Below, piece by piece: positions 1 to 10,636 of a DNA stretch of 64,000 bases; the first letter of the stretch is position 1; every line of letters starts with the position of its first letter. Position numbers and translations under genes: made by a program. This DNA comes from Hippopus hippopus (Eukaryota; Mollusca; Bivalvia; Cardiida; Cardiidae): the NCBI GenBank assembly GCA_946811185.2, contig OX328108.1, forward strand, positions 35,276,493 to 35,340,492. The letters run 5' to 3'. Below the pieces are notes generated by a model that was not told the DNA's origin, ran no database searches, and saw only the letters and a program-made list of their open reading frames with translations.

Positions 1-155
1 CTGCCCTTTCAAAGAGGAATCCCACAAGCTTAGACACATCCCATTCATCCTCTGAAAGATTTCATGCTTTCATTTTGGACATTTTTAATATTTTGTTGAC
101 AGGTAAAGACTAAAACTAGAAGTACCAAGCGTAGTATTTGGTTTGACCAAGATGG

Positions 156-404
156 TTAGCAAACAACTTTACCAGAATGTTTACTGTCCGCTGCAAAAAT
201 ATCCAAGCCTCGTCTGTTTCTGCCTATTTGCCCAGCCCAAAACTTTTCCACATCTCCTCTTGTTCGTAACACACCTTTACGCTGTAGTTCGTCTGCTAAA
301 CGTGTGGTTTTGCATAGCTTAGACTCTGGAAGCGTCTTTAGATAAGATCTATCATGAATGAAATGATGTCTTGGACCCCTGTGTAGTCGTAACTTTTTTC
401 TTTC
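156..404 (-). CDS. Last coding exon of a coiled-coil protein gene (exon 5)
   Basis: Read on the minus strand, a pyrimidine-rich acceptor ending GTCAG (409-405) opens into an 82-codon frame starting ERKKLRLHRGP and ending at a TAA at 158-156. The frame is in phase 0, matching the phase-0 end of the upstream exon at 4823-4978, so the charged helix ending LRLQQEQ continues into ERKKLRLHRG. The exon is rich in Lys, Arg and His, with segments HHFIHDRSYLKTLP and LADELQRKGVLRTRG, which look like the structured, basic C-terminus of a cytoskeletal or ciliary protein. A weaker possibility is a donor (A|GTAAAC) eight codons before the stop. I do not recognise the family. Codon content and lack of in-frame stops make a real exon likely. 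Confidence 0.62.
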   Translation of the reverse strand, partial: ERKKLRLHRGPRHHFIHDRSYLKTLPESKLCKTTRLADELQRKGVLRTRGDVEKFWAGQIGRNRRGLDIFAADSKHSGKVVC

Positions 405-529
405 CTGACAAAAAAAAACAACAACATAAACACTTTTCGGATTCTAAAACAGGCAGCAAAATTTTAAACCTACCAGGTATCTAAATTCAAATCATTTGCA
501 GGTTAGATGATGCTCAAGATTCATGTATG

Positions 530-842
530 AGTGGCACTCTGGGCAAAGGGGGTTTAATACATCTTTGGATGCATTATGCCTAGCAAGACATCACATAATC
601 ATGGATACATAAATCTATTTTGTTTGACAATAAACTGGTCCTTTGACATGCAGAAAATTTACAAAAGGTAAAAGGTTTCTACAAAATCCACTAGACTGAA
701 CAATGAGGCAGACTGGTCCTATGACATGCAGGAAATTAACAAGAAGCAAATAGTTTCAACCCATCATGTCAGCCTTTGTAGGATCAATACCGTACTTTTT
801 GGAGATGCATTAAATCCTCTTTTTACAGAGCAAGGCTCATAT
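530..842. mobile_element. Degraded family C MITE
   Basis: It begins near GGGCAAAGGGGGTTTAATAC and ends GATGCATTAAATCCTC...ACAGAGCAAGGCTC, the paired family C ends. The inner block with GCAAGACATCACATAATC and the TGACATGCAGAAAATTTAC motif appears twice, so an internal duplication or two overlapping insertions are present. Confidence 0.6.
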
Positions 843-1023
843 AGTATTAACTATTTATCTTTGAAAGGGTAGAAAACAGCACAGGAATGATCATGAAGGA
901 GAAAAGCAGCTGAAATATGATTTTGAAATCCTTAGAGATCTATTTAGAATTTAGTAATTGATAATCTTCCTCACATTATTCTCTTATCTTCGATAAACAA
1001 TGTTTTGTGTCTTTGAGTTTTTC

Positions 1024-1110
1024 TTAACTCTTTACCAAACGACAAAATTTTGGACTAGTCCAAATTATAAGAATTTGCAGACAACAATGCCTCTTTTCCA
1101 GACTGTCAAA
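1024..1110 (+). mobile_element. Family A MITE fragment (left end)
   Basis: It carries the left terminus TTAACTCTTTACCAAACGAC and the adjacent TTTGCAGACAACAA block, then loses similarity before the central hairpin. Confidence 0.6.
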
Positions 1111-2502
1111 GGGATCACACTTAAGTTTTGTAAGAGGGTTCAGGAGACCTCTTGTAAGAAAATTTTTGAGTTTAAGGCATCTGTAAACGCCCTTCTAAAG
1201 CAATTTTGAGGCAAAAATTTGCATGTGATACTCAATTAATTTTAGGGAAGAAGGAAAAATTGAAAAACTGATATTTCCCACAAAAGACAGCTGCCAACGG
1301 CCTTGATATGACCAAGGTATCATCTCATTTAATGGGTTTAATCATCATTTGTGTGTTTGGTATGTAGTAAAATTTGTTTCAAGCAGTGCTTCATTAGTAT
1401 TACAGCAGCAAGTGCACCTTTCCATGGCTTTTTTGAAAGTTTGTTTCCAATTACTCATACACCATTCTCTCCTTTTCCCCCCGACTTGCTTCAAAAGATC
1501 ACTGAAACAATGATTAGGGTGACAGAAAGTCCTTTTATAATGAAGAAAGCACCAGTCCTGTATCAGCGTTTGGCAAGGATGGGATTCGAAATTTTAACTC
1601 TTTGCTAACTAGATCTGTACCTTATCGAGCCTCGAAAATGCACCATAACTTGCCTTTGGCACAGAAAAGATGAACTTAGGACTTCCTCAATGAATACCAC
1701 AGCTCTCGCAGCACTTTGAGTATTTTGAAGGCCATGACCGTTTCGTCATGATTACGCCCTGTTGTTTTTAACAAGAGAATGTTTTGAGCGTGGACAAATA
1801 GGTAATGTAAAGTGCCCTAAAGTCGTCAGAATTTAGCACTTATGCAGTGTTCACGCACTTAGCTGTCGATGGACTGGTTCCCTGCTTCGGATGTATTAAA
1901 GCTGACTTCCTCCCGGTGATTTTGATGTATAAATCAATGTGATACAGCGAAAAACACGCACGAAATTAGTGCATAAACCAGACAAGGTCACGCCGACGAC
2001 ATTAGGACATAATAAACCATATGTTGTCAACTCATTGTGCCAAATGTCGTCATTAGGACCTAAAGTCATCAATTTGACAAGTTTTTTAAGAAAAACTTGA
2101 TACAAATTCCAAAACAAAATTGAGAACGCTGTAATATATGTTTTACCTCTTAGTCTTAACCTTCAATACAAAATAGTGTGAAAAAGACAAGGACAAAGCG
2201 AAAAAAACATTGTGTGAAATTGAGAAAATGCTGGTACCTAACTCCTTTTCCAACCATGTTTTCCTCCATTTTATACATGACTTTGAACACCTAGCCATTA
2301 CGATTCTGTTGTCTGCAATGCTGTCAATAGCAATAAGGTATTTTAGAGTCACCCATTACCAGAAGACAATTATTGAGACTGGTCGAAATTGAAACAAAAT
2401 TCATAGATCTTCAGATTGTTCAATTCAAATTGTCAACATTCAGAGGAATAAGAAAAAATACTGAAGGAAAAAGGGCAATGTGAACATAGCACAAATCGCA
2501 TT

Positions 2503-2870
2503 TTAACTCTTTATCAGACAAAGTTTTTACATCCTCTAAACTTATAGCATTTGCAGACAAAAACAGGAGCCGTCGGAGACGGATTGTGCTCCCCGAAAAG
2601 CACTCTTTTTAAAGATCCCATTTTCGAAGTCGCAGCCTCAAATTAGACAACCGGGAAAAGAAATCTGCGCAATATCCTAAGGAGTTCATATATGAAGTTT
2701 CATCCAGTTTGGACCAGGGGTTGTGGAGAAATTGCTTCGGAGGGAAGGACGGACAGACTGGACAAACGAAGCGGCGACTATATGCTCGCCTTTCGAGCGG
2801 ACAGACGGACGGATGGGACAGACGAAACGGCGACTATATTCTCGCCCTTCTGGGAACATAAGAAATAAAG
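2503..2870. repeat. Family A left-end fragment joined to a GGAC-tailed repeat
   Basis: A family A left end (2503-2565) is cut by a different repeat starting GAGCCGTCGGAGACGG. That repeat contains the phrase TTCATCCAGTTTGGACCAGG and ends in two blocks of GGACGGACAGAC-type sequence, each followed by CGGCGACTATAT. Similar structure (a degenerate retroelement end followed by GGAC repeats) recurs at 46490-47110. From 2880 to 4260 I see no gene. Confidence 0.5.
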
Positions 2871-4499
2871 CTCAAATAACGGGATTTGTCTATTGAAGTT
2901 TAGAAAACAATAAGACAATAGGAGAAACTGTTCTTCATGAGCATTCGTATTTTTTTAGAATGTTTTTATCAGTAAATAGTCGACTCTGTAGATGCACCAA
3001 AGGTAAAGGGTGATTTACTCCCATCTTAAAGGCTGGTTCGCTGCCACTGGGCATCAAACCCACAACCTTATGATAGCTAAATGCTTCCATTTCATGGACT
3101 AAACCATCGCCAGCGGGGAACTTCATCAGACGATTTTCTCTTAAAAGTTGTGGAATGGTATTTCTAAAACTCGTCAGTATGGACGTAAAGTCGTCATCGA
3201 CGATAAATACCATTTAATTGGAATTATTTGTTACATCCTCATACGAAGGGAGGTTATAAATGCAGAACAATATATTATCTACCAAGCAGTGTTATCCTCA
3301 AAGGCATTTACATGGCCATGTGTTTACATTTTACCGTCGCGCAACGCTACTCCTAGAGTCATGAAATCCTCGACGACTGACCTCATTGTTGTCACAAACA
3401 TATGTCTTGTTCATCAGCCTTGTGTTAACCTGTTTTCAGCCATATATTTTTATGAAAGAAACGAGAAAACAGAAAAATTACTCACTTTTCAAAATATGCC
3501 CCCCTTGTATCTTCAGAGTCACGGAAACAGGAGAAAACGAGATTATAAAAAAATGACGACAATAGGACCATGACGACTTTAGGGCACTTTACGTTACAGT
3601 TTATCGGATTCACCACTCATATGTTTTCTATCTACCAGTAGGGAAAATGTAATTGGATTCTAGCTCTGCAATATTTATCTGGAATAATTGACAAAAAACA
3701 TCTAGAAATCATTCGCAAAATTCGAGTAGATTTCTCTTTCTCATTTTTATGACGTTCTCCTTTGTAGAGAGTACCGCCTTTTTTCGGCTTGTACCTGCGC
3801 GAGAGTAAAAAACGGAACCCAGTGCAACATTAAAAATTTTATTTTGCGGCTTCGTGAGAAAAATATGCAATTAACGTTTATTCTGGAGCCATATAAGGCT
3901 TTAAACGTTTTTTAACACATCTTTTTTTCTCAGAAGGCTTGGACAGAATACAGAGTTTCTATCATTTAACAAAAACAGCTGCAATAGTGAGGTAATATAT
4001 GTTTCCGGCATATTTTTCATAACCGATGATGATGATGATGGTGCCGATTATGATGAGAATGTGACCGTGGCCAACCAAATAAAACTGGGTTGTGGTCGGT
4101 TTAGAACTTTTATTCAATGAATAAAAGAGAATATAACAAACAGCGTGAAGAAAAAAGAAAAAATCGCGGTCACACTTAAGAAAATATACATAAATACGAT
4201 AGATACGTGATGAAGGAAGGTAATTCTTACCAAGAGGGAAACAAGTTAATAACTTCAGGAAAGATTACAGAAGGATTCTACGTTGCATGCGACGGTTCCG
4301 GAGGGAAGACGGCATAAAAGAAAAGAATATACTTGTGCCCACGCATACAGGGCTAAAAAAACGCACGATCAGATTCGCACACCAGCAATTTTCGGTCATT
4401 TCCGTAACCCTTTCCGTAGAAGAGTTAATTGACATGATTTTCTGCAAAATGGTTTCAGAAGATTTGAATTCATTGCTTATTAACATGATTACAAATTCT

Positions 4500-4690
4500 T
4501 GTTGTCGAGCACAGCAGCTTAGTCTGTTAACAACACTTGAAACTCAGGGGTGTCTGGTTCGATTCACAGCTACGGCCACTTTATTTCCTGGGATTGATGA
4601 TAGCCATTGAGACAGAGGTCATTTCTCTCTCACAGCTGAACTATGTTCGATGATACAATAGAAGAGAAGCTATAGTTGCTGGAGAAGGTT
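4500..4690 (+). mobile_element. tRNA-derived SINE, 5' truncated
   Basis: It contains a B-box-like GGTTCGATTCA followed by a body with GGGATTGATGATAGCCATTG and ATTTCTCTCTCACAGCTGA, which is shared with the SINEs at 34680-34905 and 43505-43745. Confidence 0.5.
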
Positions 4691-4822
4691 GTTTTCCGAT
4701 GTGTTTGCTAAAAGAAACATCAGATAACCATGTCCATAACCTCAACCAACTTACCAACCAACCCACCACCCACCAAGCAACCAATCAATTAATCAATCAA
4801 ACGACCAAACTACTAAAAAAAC

Positions 4823-4978
4823 CTGTTCTTGCTGTAGCCGAAGTCGTTCTTGTAAAAGTTCATTGTATTTTCTCCGTTCTTCTCTTTGTTTTTCAACTTT
4901 CTTGTTCATCGACTTCACATATTCGTCGAACTTCTCCAGTTGTTCTCTGGCCACGGCATTTACTCGGATCATTCTTTG
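4823..4978 (-). CDS. Coiled-coil exon (exon 4) of the same gene
   Basis: On the minus strand the acceptor TTTCCATAG precedes a 52-codon open frame that begins QRMIRVNAVAREQLEKF and ends LQERLRLQQEQ directly before a GT donor. Both ends are phase 0. The peptide is dominated by Glu, Lys, Arg, Gln and Leu with heptad-like spacing (EQLEKFDEYVKSMNKKVEK, then QREERRKYNELL), so a long alpha-helical coiled coil is expected. Neighbouring exons of the proposed gene join without frame change. The function is unknown; a cytoskeletal or axonemal role would be only a guess from composition. Confidence 0.68.
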
Positions 4979-5019
4979 CTATGGAAACAAACAAAGAATG
5001 TGCAATGCTCGGTGAAAAA

Positions 5020-5263
5020 GAAGCTTAATACATCTGCACCTAGTATCGACTAAGGCCAGCCTGAGCAGCAGGCGCAGGCTGACGTGGGTCGAAACTTTTT
5101 GCTATCGGTCGATTTCCTGCATGTTAAAGGATCAGTTTACCTCTTCATTCAGTTGGTTGTCAGACAAAATTGATTATATGGATCTGTAGTTCTATGATGA
5201 CTTCCTTGCTATAATCCATCACGGAGATACATCAAACCCGCTTTAGCAAGAGCATGGGTTAAA
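5020..5263. mobile_element. Family C MITE
   Basis: The central hairpin GGCCAGCCTGAGCAG...GCAGGCTGACGTGGGTC is flanked by TTAATACATCTGCA on the left and GCATGGG on the right. The tail holds the family marker ATGATGACTTCCTTGCTATAA. Confidence 0.65.
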
Positions 5264-5418
5264 TATGAATGATCAATAAATGCAATGAAATAAAAACGAT
5301 GTAAATTCTTATGCAAAACCTCAAGCATTGCATCTGATTGGTCGAGATTGAAATTAAAACAATATTTTATTTGTTGCCAGGAATTTTGCGATAGGATCCT
5401 TACTCACAGGAAACTGAA

Positions 5419-5628
5419 CCCTTAACCTGCTATGTAAGTTAAATGAAAGTTTCAAGCCGATAGTATATATCTCAAGCAATATTATTTCAAAGTTATTATT
5501 TTGGGGAAAAATATCCCCTTATCGGACAGTGTAGATCCAAGATCAGACTGCATGTTTTGTGCAGTTTGATCTTGATCTACACTGTCTGCAAAAGGTCCTT
5601 GAGTCCTGTTTAGCAGTCTAAGGGTTAA
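5419..5628 (+). mobile_element. Family B MITE
   Basis: The ends are CCCTTAACCTGC and CAGTCTAAGGGTTAA, with a central palindrome of about 60 bp centred near 5551 (GTGTAGATCCAAGATCAGAC paired with GTTTGATCTTGATCTACACT). The spacer contains the family marker AGTTATTATTTTGGGG. Confidence 0.75.
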
Positions 5629-5819
5629 ACTGGGTAAAGGTGTTCGGCAAATAGAACACAATAGACCTTGGCGTACATCGTCGACGGTTACCCTCGAACC
5701 TTCTAAATATTAGATTACACTACATCTATGTACCGTGAGGTATCTGACTGAAATTTTTCGTTCTCGGGCAGGATTAATAATCCATTTCATTGAGTCTATA
5801 CTGAGTTTGTAACGAAGAC

Positions 5820-6390
5820 TTTTATCAATGAAATGACACAACTCACTTGTTTGAAAAAGTCTGCGTGTATAGATGAATTGTAATGCATTCAAATTATCTA
5901 GAGTAACCGTACACGGTATAAAGAGAAGTGTAACGTAATTATCTAGAGTGGCCGTACATGTATCCCACTAGCCTGGGTTCCAGTCCGTTCATTATTTTCC
6001 TTTTCTATCATTCGGACGAAAACAAAAAAATAGATAGATAGGTGCCAAAGATCAATAGCAGACCGCGATTCTAAGGAAAGCAAGATACAGAGTAACTATG
6101 ATTATTACCGCCTGGACCCAGGCTAGTATCCCACGGTATATAGAGAAGTGTAACGTAATTAAAATTATCTAGAGTAACTTTACATGAACAATTCACTTGT
6201 TTGAAAGAATTTTCCTTCATAGCTGAATTGTAATGCAGTCAAAGTATCTAGAATAACCGTACATGCCTTCCACGGTATATAGAGAAGTGCAAGGTACATA
6301 GAAAAGAGGTGAAACGTAATTTGAGATTATCTTGAGTAACCATGCATACAATATATCCTACGGAGTACAAAAGAAGTGTAACGTAATCAA
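5820..6390. repeat. Imperfect tandem duplications with TCTAGAGTAACCGTACATG motif
   Basis: The motif TTATCTAGAGTAACCGTACA followed by CGGTATAnAGAGAAGTG and TAACGTAATT recurs at least five times in this stretch. A longer unit including TTCACTTGTTTGAAA and GAATTGTAATGCA occurs twice (about 5840 and 6190). The array is interrupted by the hAT-like MITE at 5969-6126. It has no coding potential that I can support. Confidence 0.65.
5969..6126. mobile_element. hAT-like MITE with 8-bp target duplication
   Basis: The 158-bp element starts TAGCCTGGGTTCCAG and ends CCTGGACCCAGGCTAG, imperfect inverted ends. The 8 bases TATCCCAC occur immediately before it (5961-5968) and after it (6127-6134), a clean 8-bp direct duplication as in hAT-superfamily insertions. 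Related end sequences occur at 49976 (left end) and about 57770 (right end). Confidence 0.75.
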
Positions 6391-6441
6391 AGTACAGTGG
6401 GTAAAGACGGCGAGGACGACGGTTGTGTACATGGTACCTAC

Positions 6442-6552
6442 CTCTTGTCTGTTCCGTATCTCATGATATTCTTCCCAATCTAATTTCTTAATTTCTTCTT
6501 TCTGTTTTTCCTTTTTTACTTTTCGTTTCCTCTCCTTTTTCCCTTCTGAAAC
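6442..6552 (-). CDS. Lys/Glu-rich exon (exon 3) of the same gene
   Basis: On the minus strand the acceptor CTTTCCAG opens into 37 codons beginning VSEGKKERKRKVKKEKQ and ending YHEIRNRQE before the donor GTAGGT. Both boundaries are phase 0. The first half is a highly basic Lys/Arg/Glu helix; the second half contains LDWEEYHEIRNRQE. A slightly shorter exon is possible if the alternative AG seven bases downstream (GTTTCAG) is used, but that would break phase 0. It is placed between exons 8706-8939 and 4823-4978 by strand, order and phase. Confidence 0.66.
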
Positions 6553-6639
6553 CTGGAAAGTGAACACTTATTGAATACTGTGTATTTCATTTTTTTTTTT
6601 TTTAAATCTGGGCATTGCCTATGTCTGTGTTTTTTGTTT

Positions 6640-6848
6640 AAGTCTAAGCCCTTTCTGTAGACAAAATTTCAGACTCGTCAATATTGAAAGTACTTCTTGC
6701 CTGCAAATTAAATGTGGTGCAAGTTAAAGGATTAATATTTGAGTGGAAGAAAACGTTTTTGAAAATGGAGAAAATGCTAGTTACCAGCATTGTCCTTTTT
6801 CTGCAAAGTTTTCGTAAGCCCTTTACTCAGAGTTGTCTTAGGGTTAAA
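6640..6848 (+). mobile_element. Family A MITE, diverged
   Basis: The core GGAGAAAATGCTAGTTACCA survives, but the palindrome is imperfect on its right arm (CATTGTCCTTTTTCTGCAAA). The right end degenerates to GTCTTAGGGTTAA. Confidence 0.6.
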
Positions 6849-6874
6849 CCCACAGTAGTCGAGTGTGTACTTAA

Positions 6875-7877
6875 AGCCCCTGTCACACTATACGGCGTTT
6901 CTACTGCATTGGGAAGGCGTTGTTTAATTTCCCAGCGCGCAATGAGATCGCAGGAAAAATCGGATATTTTTCGCGAAGACGGAGATGTCACGGCGTTCTC
7001 ACCTCGACGAAGGTGTTACTACGCAGCTCCTATGGCGCGTTATCGCGTTCCCACGGAGTTCTTCTTAGCGATTCCCTGCGCTCTCATGGCGCTACCACTG
7101 CGTGCTCTGCGCTTTCATGGTGCTCATACTGCGTGCACTGGGCATTCACGGCGTTCTCAAGGCGCTCACACTACGCTGACGGCGTGACAATGAACTATCT
7201 CTGAGAACGAATTGTGTGTATACACATTTATTCATCAATTTTTTCTTTGCTGTGGTCTCGAAAAGTTAACGGAGAATAAAACTATGCTCGTAAAAAGGAA
7301 AGTGAATGTTTATTTGCATACTTTGTCGACTATATGTTCGTTTTTGTCAGACAAAGACTGATGGACGCTGTAGAAGCGCCTTACAAGCGCAATGATCGCC
7401 GTTGCAGCTCAGAGAAGTCGTTTTAAGAGCGCAGTGAAATAAACAACACTCCGTGTCAGCACCGTTGACGCGCTGTGTAAGCGCCGGTGACGCGCCGTAT
7501 AAGCACAGTAGAGACGCGGTGACATCTCAGAGCGCACGATACAATCTCCATGCAAGCGCCACTGACAACCATAGCGTTCGCACTGCGACCTCTGTGCGCG
7601 CCGGCGGAGCTCTCATGGCGTTGTGGGAGATCTTACTGCGCCGCTAAGACGACCTTCCGGTGATCCCACCGCGCTCTTCTCAGAACGCCGAGCGACGCGT
7701 TTGTTTTGTGCATGCTCAAAATGCTCGCCGTCCCTCGGCGTCCTAGACGATTCCAGTGCGTCTACTCGCGATGCCACTGTGTTGCTGTGACGATGCTTGC
7801 GATCCTACTGCGCGCACCTGGGCGTTCTGCATTTTTTCTTGGACGCCGTGGGATCGCCGCCCTGGTGTGACAGGGGT
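6875..7877. mobile_element. TTAA-flanked 1-kb GC-rich element (piggyBac-like non-autonomous)
   Basis: Left end AGCCCCTGTCACAC and right end GTGTGACAGGGGT are inverted repeats, and TTAA sits directly outside both (6871-6874 and 7878-7881). The interior is much more GC- and CpG-rich than the flanks and is made of many short repeats of the type GGCGTTCTCA / GCGCTCACA. Open frames of up to 167 codons in it are low-complexity by-products; I see no transposase. TTAA duplication suggests the piggyBac superfamily. Confidence 0.65.
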
Positions 7878-8122
7878 TTAACTCTTCACCGGTCAAATCA
7901 CTATGATTTCATGAACCTGAGGAAGACGCTTTCGAAACCATTTTAGAAAATGGATAAAATGCTATTGATAGCATTTGCTCCTTCCCCAAAAGTGTTTTCT
8001 ATCTTTTTCAATTTTCATGGACTATACTTTAAACCTCACATTACAGCAACATTTACTTTATCGTCTGCAATTGTTGTCAATATGGATGATTCTAAAATTT
8101 TGCCTCCTGGTAAAGAGTTAAG
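7878..8122 (-). mobile_element. Family A MITE abutting the 1-kb element
   Basis: It runs from TTAACTCTTCACC to GGTAAAGAGTTAA and shares its left TTAA with the preceding element. The central hairpin is eroded (GATAAAATGCTATTGATAGC). Confidence 0.65.
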
Positions 8123-8339
8123 CTTGTCCCCTTAGAAATAATTGATTTCATTTTATATTCGGTGTCTTGTGCTGGACAGTGACGAATGGTTTACACATAA
8201 AAACATTCTCATGTCAAGAGAGAATTTGCTTTCAGTTTATTCTCTTTCTGCCGAAATGAGTTCGAGTCTCAAGTCTCTGCCATACTGTTTTCGATGGTCA
8301 TTCCTGACTCAGCACTAAACACAATTGAACTGTGTTCTG

Positions 8340-8595
8340 TAAAATAGGGGTTTAATGCATCTGCAAAAAGTATCGACTAGGATCAGCCTGCACAGTCCGT
8401 GCAGGCTGGCATGTGCTGAAATGTTTTGCTATTGGTCAATTTTCTACATGTCCAAGGACCATTATACTTCGTGGTTCAGTAGGTTGTTAAATGAAAAGGA
8501 TTTTATGGATCCATGATTATGTAATGACTTGCTTGGTGAAAAGCATCACAGAAATTCAGAAAAACCCAATTTTGCCACAGCATAGATACACAACT
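8340..8595. mobile_element. Family C MITE
   Basis: It shows GGGGTTTAATGCATCTGC, the central hairpin GATCAGCCTGCACAGTCCGT/GCAGGCTGGCATG, then the markers GGTCAATTTTCTACATGT, TTATGTAATGACTTGCTTGG and a decayed right end. Confidence 0.7.
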
Positions 8596-8705
8596 GGTTG
8601 CCATTATTACCTGAAATAATGTTGGAAATGGCGCTTGATACAAAACAAATATTCAAGCTAACGCAAACGAACGAACGAATACACAAACTTATTCAGCATT
8701 CTTAC

Positions 8706-8939
8706 CTCCTCCTCGATGGGGGATTGGTACAAACTGAGCAGATTTGGAAAACTGGAGAAGGATTTGATTTTGATTTGGTTTTTACTCAGTCTGGACAGAG
8801 ATATATATCCCCGGGAGCTGACCCCTGTGCCGACCGACATCGTGGTGGAGAGCCCGTCCCCCTCAAAATCATTCTCGTAGTCTGCGATAGCGTTCGGGTC
8901 CTTGTCTAGTAGATCTGTCTGACCATGACTGGCCTGTGC
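8706..8939 (-). CDS. Largest internal exon (exon 2) of the same gene
   Basis: On the minus strand the acceptor ATTTTAAG leads into 78 codons in phase 0, ending IEEE before the strong donor GTAAGA. The peptide starts AQASHGQTDLLDKDPN, continues through an acidic stretch IADYENDFEGDG, a Ser/Thr/Gly-rich stretch (TTMSVGTGVSSRG) and a hydrophobic/basic part (SRLSKNQIKIKSFSSF). The acidic and Ser-rich composition suggests a disordered N-terminal region before the coiled coil. The exon has higher GC content than its flanks, as expected for coding sequence in an AT-rich genome. No family is recognised. Confidence 0.68.
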
Positions 8940-9009
8940 CTTAAAATAATGATAATAAAAAAACTCCGTCTTTTGTAAAATTGTTAACAGAAACTGTTGC
9001 AGGTATACA

Positions 9010-9140
9010 AAATGTTTTGGGGTCTTGCATGACCTGGGTTAGAAGGTGTTGGATTAGTAACACAGTAGTCTTGGGTTCTATCCCGACTTTAGTCTTGGAA
9101 TTTCTGTGATAGTGTCCTCGACAAAGGTAATGAACAGCGT
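9010..9140 (+). mobile_element. Degraded SINE fragment
   Basis: A B-box-like GGGTTCTATCCC and the tail phrase GTCCTCGACAAAGGTAATGA, similar to the promoter and body of tRNA-derived SINEs. Weakly supported. Confidence 0.35.
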
Positions 9141-9179
9141 GAACGATGAAACCTGGACAAACAGTGAAACATTAACCAG

Positions 9180-9345
9180 TCAGTCGGTCGGTTAGTTAGT
9201 CAGTCAATCAACCGGTGAAATCAATCTATCGTTCAATCTGTCGATTGGTCTGTCCATCGATCCATCCATCCATCCATTCATCCATCCACCGAACCATCCA
9301 TCCATCCATTCATCCACCGACCGACCGACCGACCGACCGATCGAT
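9180..9345. repeat. Compound tetranucleotide microsatellite (GTCA, CATC, GACC)
   Basis: Runs of GTCAGTC, then CATCCATCCATC, then CCGACCGACCGACC and GATCGATCGGTC. The encoded SIHPSIHPS-like peptide is a by-product. Confidence 0.85.
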
Positions 9346-9508
9346 CGGTCAATCACGTTTTTTTTTTCAGCTGGCTTATCAGCTCGACAGTCACGTTAAT
9401 GCCTTCTGAAATAATTTGCTGCAAACAACTCAACATACATCCTTGTACATCAACATAAAATTTGGAGAAGGGGATATTTACAAAAACATGTATCCATTAG
9501 CCATTCTT

Positions 9509-9752
9509 TGTGAAAAAGGCGAGAAGCATTGACCCAGGTCAGCCTGCGCAGATAGCACAGGCTGACCTGGGTAGAAACTTGTTTGCCAGTTGTAAATTTT
9601 CTGCATATCCAATGACCATTCTACGTCTTGCTTTAGTCGATTGTTAGACAACATATTTTAATGGATCCATAATTATGTGATGACTTGCTTTGTATTATGT
9701 ATCACGGAGATACATTAAACTCCCTTTTGTGCGAGCATGGCTCATACGTACA
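9509..9752. mobile_element. Family C MITE
   Basis: Central hairpin GACCCAGGTCAGCCTGCGCA paired with CAGGCTGACCTGGGTAG. Right part ATACATTAAACTCCCTTTTG...GAGCATGGCTCAT is typical. The left terminus is short (GTGAAAAAGGCGAGAAGC). Confidence 0.75.
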
Positions 9753-9815
9753 TATATTAATGTAGCAATAAGAAAAGACAGTTTCGAATTCGATAATTAT
9801 AGCTTCGGCACTTAC

Positions 9816-9851
9816 CTTAATTGGAGGTAATTTAATTATTCCTCGAGCCAT
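9816..9851 (-). CDS. Candidate first coding exon (12 codons, MARGIIKLPPIK)
   Basis: On the minus strand an ATG at 9851 starts a 12-codon frame MARGIIKLPPIK that runs into the consensus donor AAG|GTAAGT in phase 0, matching the next exon. The frame is closed by stops upstream and no AG lies in the right phase, so this exon works only as a translation start with 5' UTR before it. The alternative start is the exon at 13954-13980. Short length limits certainty. Confidence 0.45.
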
Positions 9852-9920
9852 TTTTTTATGATAACTAATGAGGCTATCTTAATGGTCATCTTTGTGTTAT
9901 AAAAAAAAAAACTGTAGACT

Positions 9921-10112
9921 TAACCTTTACGAAACAATCTAGTGTTTACGGCCCTGCCGAAGACGGGTTATTAAAATATTTTGGGAAAAGGAGAAAATGT
10001 CGGTATCTAGCATTTTCTTCTTTTCCCACAATGTATTCTATCCCTTCGAAGACTGATATACTCGCTACAGCCACATTATATTTGTTGTCTACAACTGCTT
10101 ACAATACGGTTG
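9921..10112 (-). mobile_element. Family A MITE, right part truncated
   Basis: TTAACCTTTACGAAACAATC at the left, hairpin GGAGAAAATGTCGGTATCTA / GCATTTTCTTCTTTTCCCAC, and TTGTTGTCTACAACTGCTT at the far end without the terminal TTAA. Confidence 0.65.
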
Positions 10113-10230
10113 AGTTGCACATAACCTGCAGTCTGATCATGGATCTATACTTGTACTGCCCGCTTGTTTAGTCAAGCCTTTGAAAAAAAAAGAAAGTTTT
10201 GTGTGTCAGTGGTTTATATTTTCAACAGTC

Positions 10231-10428
10231 GATATAGAGGTGAAGTTTGTATATTTGTGATATAGAGGTGAAGTTTGTATATTTGTGATATAGAGGTGAA
10301 GTTTGTATATTTGTGATATAGAGGTGAAGTTTGTATATTTGTGATATAGAGGTGATGTTTGTATATTTGTGATATAGAGGTGAAGTTTGTATATTTGTGA
10401 TATAGAGGTGAAGTTTGTATATTTGTGA
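10231..10428. repeat. 28-bp minisatellite, seven copies
   Basis: Seven head-to-tail copies of GATATAGAGGTGAAGTTTG + TATATTTGT (28 bp). They are identical apart from one A-to-T change (GTGATGTTTG) in the fifth copy, so the expansion is recent. Confidence 0.95.
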
Positions 10429-10444
10429 GCTTAAAGAGTAAATT

Positions 10445-10636
10445 TAACCCTTATCCTGTTAAATAAGTCAAAAAAAAAAAAAGAATAATCTTATTTCAAA
10501 CTTATTTTTTGGAGAAAAAATATCTCCTTACCGGACAGTGTAGATCGAAGATCAGACTGCACGTTCTGTGCAGTCTGATGTTGATGTACACTGTCGGCAA
10601 AAGACCAGTGAGTCACGCTTAGCAGCCTAAGGGTTA
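10445..10636 (+). mobile_element. Family B MITE
   Basis: TTTAACCCTTATCCTG to AGCAGCCTAAGGGTTAA. The central palindrome GTGTAGATCGAAGATCAGAC / GTCTGATGTTGATGTACACT is nearly intact. Confidence 0.75.

Noticed and set aside
1351..1608. 85-codon plus-strand frame
   Set aside because: It resembles the SINE-like segment at 61680-61885 (AASAPFHGF / AASAPIYGF in shadow translation), so it is repeat-derived.
4265..4486. Extra exon of the coiled-coil gene
   Set aside because: Several frames between AG and GT pairs are open only in part, none matches phase 0, and composition is not consistent with the neighbours.
6684..7204. 167- and 94-codon frames rich in Arg, Leu and Ala
   Set aside because: They lie in the repeat-built GC-rich element at 6875-7877 and reflect its composition; they overlap in two frames and have no domain.
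10231..10428. CRISPR-like array
   Set aside because: Repeats are directly adjacent with no spacers in an animal-type genome; it is a minisatellite.
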